From positions 1-21,416 of IMG/VR virus record IMGVR_UViG_3300042539_000390: 21,416 nt of DNA; one strand, written 5' to 3'. Both the position numbers and the translations under genes were made by a program. Numbering within the stretch: the stretch's first letter is position 1; each line of letters starts with the position of its first letter. This DNA is from a virus. Below, one piece after another: positions 21,147 through 21,416 of the stretch. Under the pieces are notes generated by a model that searched no databases, was not told the origin of the DNA, and was given only the letters and a program-made list of their open reading frames with translations.

Positions 21147-21416
21147 TTGCCACCCTTATCTCCGCCAAACCCAACCTGGCACGATCGCTCGGAGTGAACC
21201 CAAGCAAACTCATCCAAGCCGTACATTGCGCGTCCATCTGTTCTATCTGCTTCACCGCTGGATGAGTCACAATCTGCCCGTTCGGCGACGTGTACCAGCG
21301 CGTCGTCACATCGTCGCCAAGCCAAAGTTCCAGATCGTAAATCTTCTGATAGTTGCGACACAGCCGACCCATCAACGGACCATCGTGCAACTCGGACAGA
21401 TGACGCCGACCACCAG
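21079..21416 (-). CDS. terS: terminase small subunit (P27-like), 5' end outside window
   Basis: Open to the window edge; the visible part is 111 residues starting GGRRHLSELHDG. A TTG at 21390 is in frame but the frame continues past 21416, so the true start is not seen. The pattern (LS-L....L...C..Y....D...W........GQIV.HPAVK...Q....TAWMSLLGFTPSDRARLGL) is that of P27-family small terminases, including the typical 'N G...HP......... ...LG.tP..R.rlg' block. The C-terminus (about 22 residues) overlaps the large-subunit start. Role: recognises the packaging site and controls the large subunit. Confidence 0.85.
   Translation of the reverse strand, partial: GGRRHLSELHDGPLMGRLCRNYQKIYDLELWLGDDVTTRWYTSPNGQIVTHPAVKQIEQMDAQCTAWMSLLGFTPSDRARLGLAEIRVANELDAYRQRNSNLVDAEVIQQV

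Overview
The window is the structural (late) operon of a tailed, long-tailed (siphovirus-type) dsDNA phage. It runs entirely on the minus strand, so the genome reads from right (21416) to left (1). Order: small terminase (cut by the window edge), large terminase, a 50-residue membrane protein, HK97-type portal, three small or repetitive virion-type proteins, a large multidomain prohead protease, major capsid protein, a small Lys-tailed protein nested in a glycosyltransferase gene, four glycosyltransferases, head-tail adaptor, tail terminator, a second small Lys-tailed protein, major tail protein, tail assembly chaperone with a -1 frameshift extension, an HK97-gp10-like protein, a primase-like protein, tape measure, tail hub, tail fibre proteins, a glycine-rich adhesin, a secreted mucin-like protein and a small membrane protein. 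I see no integrase, repressor, lysis endolysin, tRNA or CRISPR array, so the window does not show whether the phage is temperate.

The protein types (P27-like TerS, a short hydrophobic protein between terL and portal, actinophage-style tail hub and chaperone) resemble phages of Actinobacteria. The long Thr/Ser linker and the C-terminal helical domain of the secreted protein look like proteins of Acidimicrobiia (for example Ilumatobacter-like aquatic lineages). This host guess is inference. Genes are packed tightly, with TAATG, TGATG and ATGA overlaps. Only two intergenic stretches exceed 100 bases, one on each side of the capsid gene: a candidate promoter and leader upstream and two stem-loops downstream. 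That fits separate control of capsid expression.

The accessory content is the most interesting part. (1) A four-gene glycosyltransferase island (GT4-like, GT2-like, GT17-like, GT-A-like) interrupts the head genes and could decorate virion proteins or host glycans. (2) An archaeo-eukaryotic-primase-like protein sits alone inside the tail module. (3) A signal-peptide protein with a PA14-like domain and a long Thr/Ser-rich region ends the tail-fibre section. (4) The prohead protease carries nearly 400 residues of extra N-terminal domains. (5) The tail chaperone has a textbook slippery heptamer CCCTTTG, a 7-nt spacer and a 7-bp hairpin. (6) An ATGTG double start could launch two nested reading frames. 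The plus strand appears to hold no real genes.
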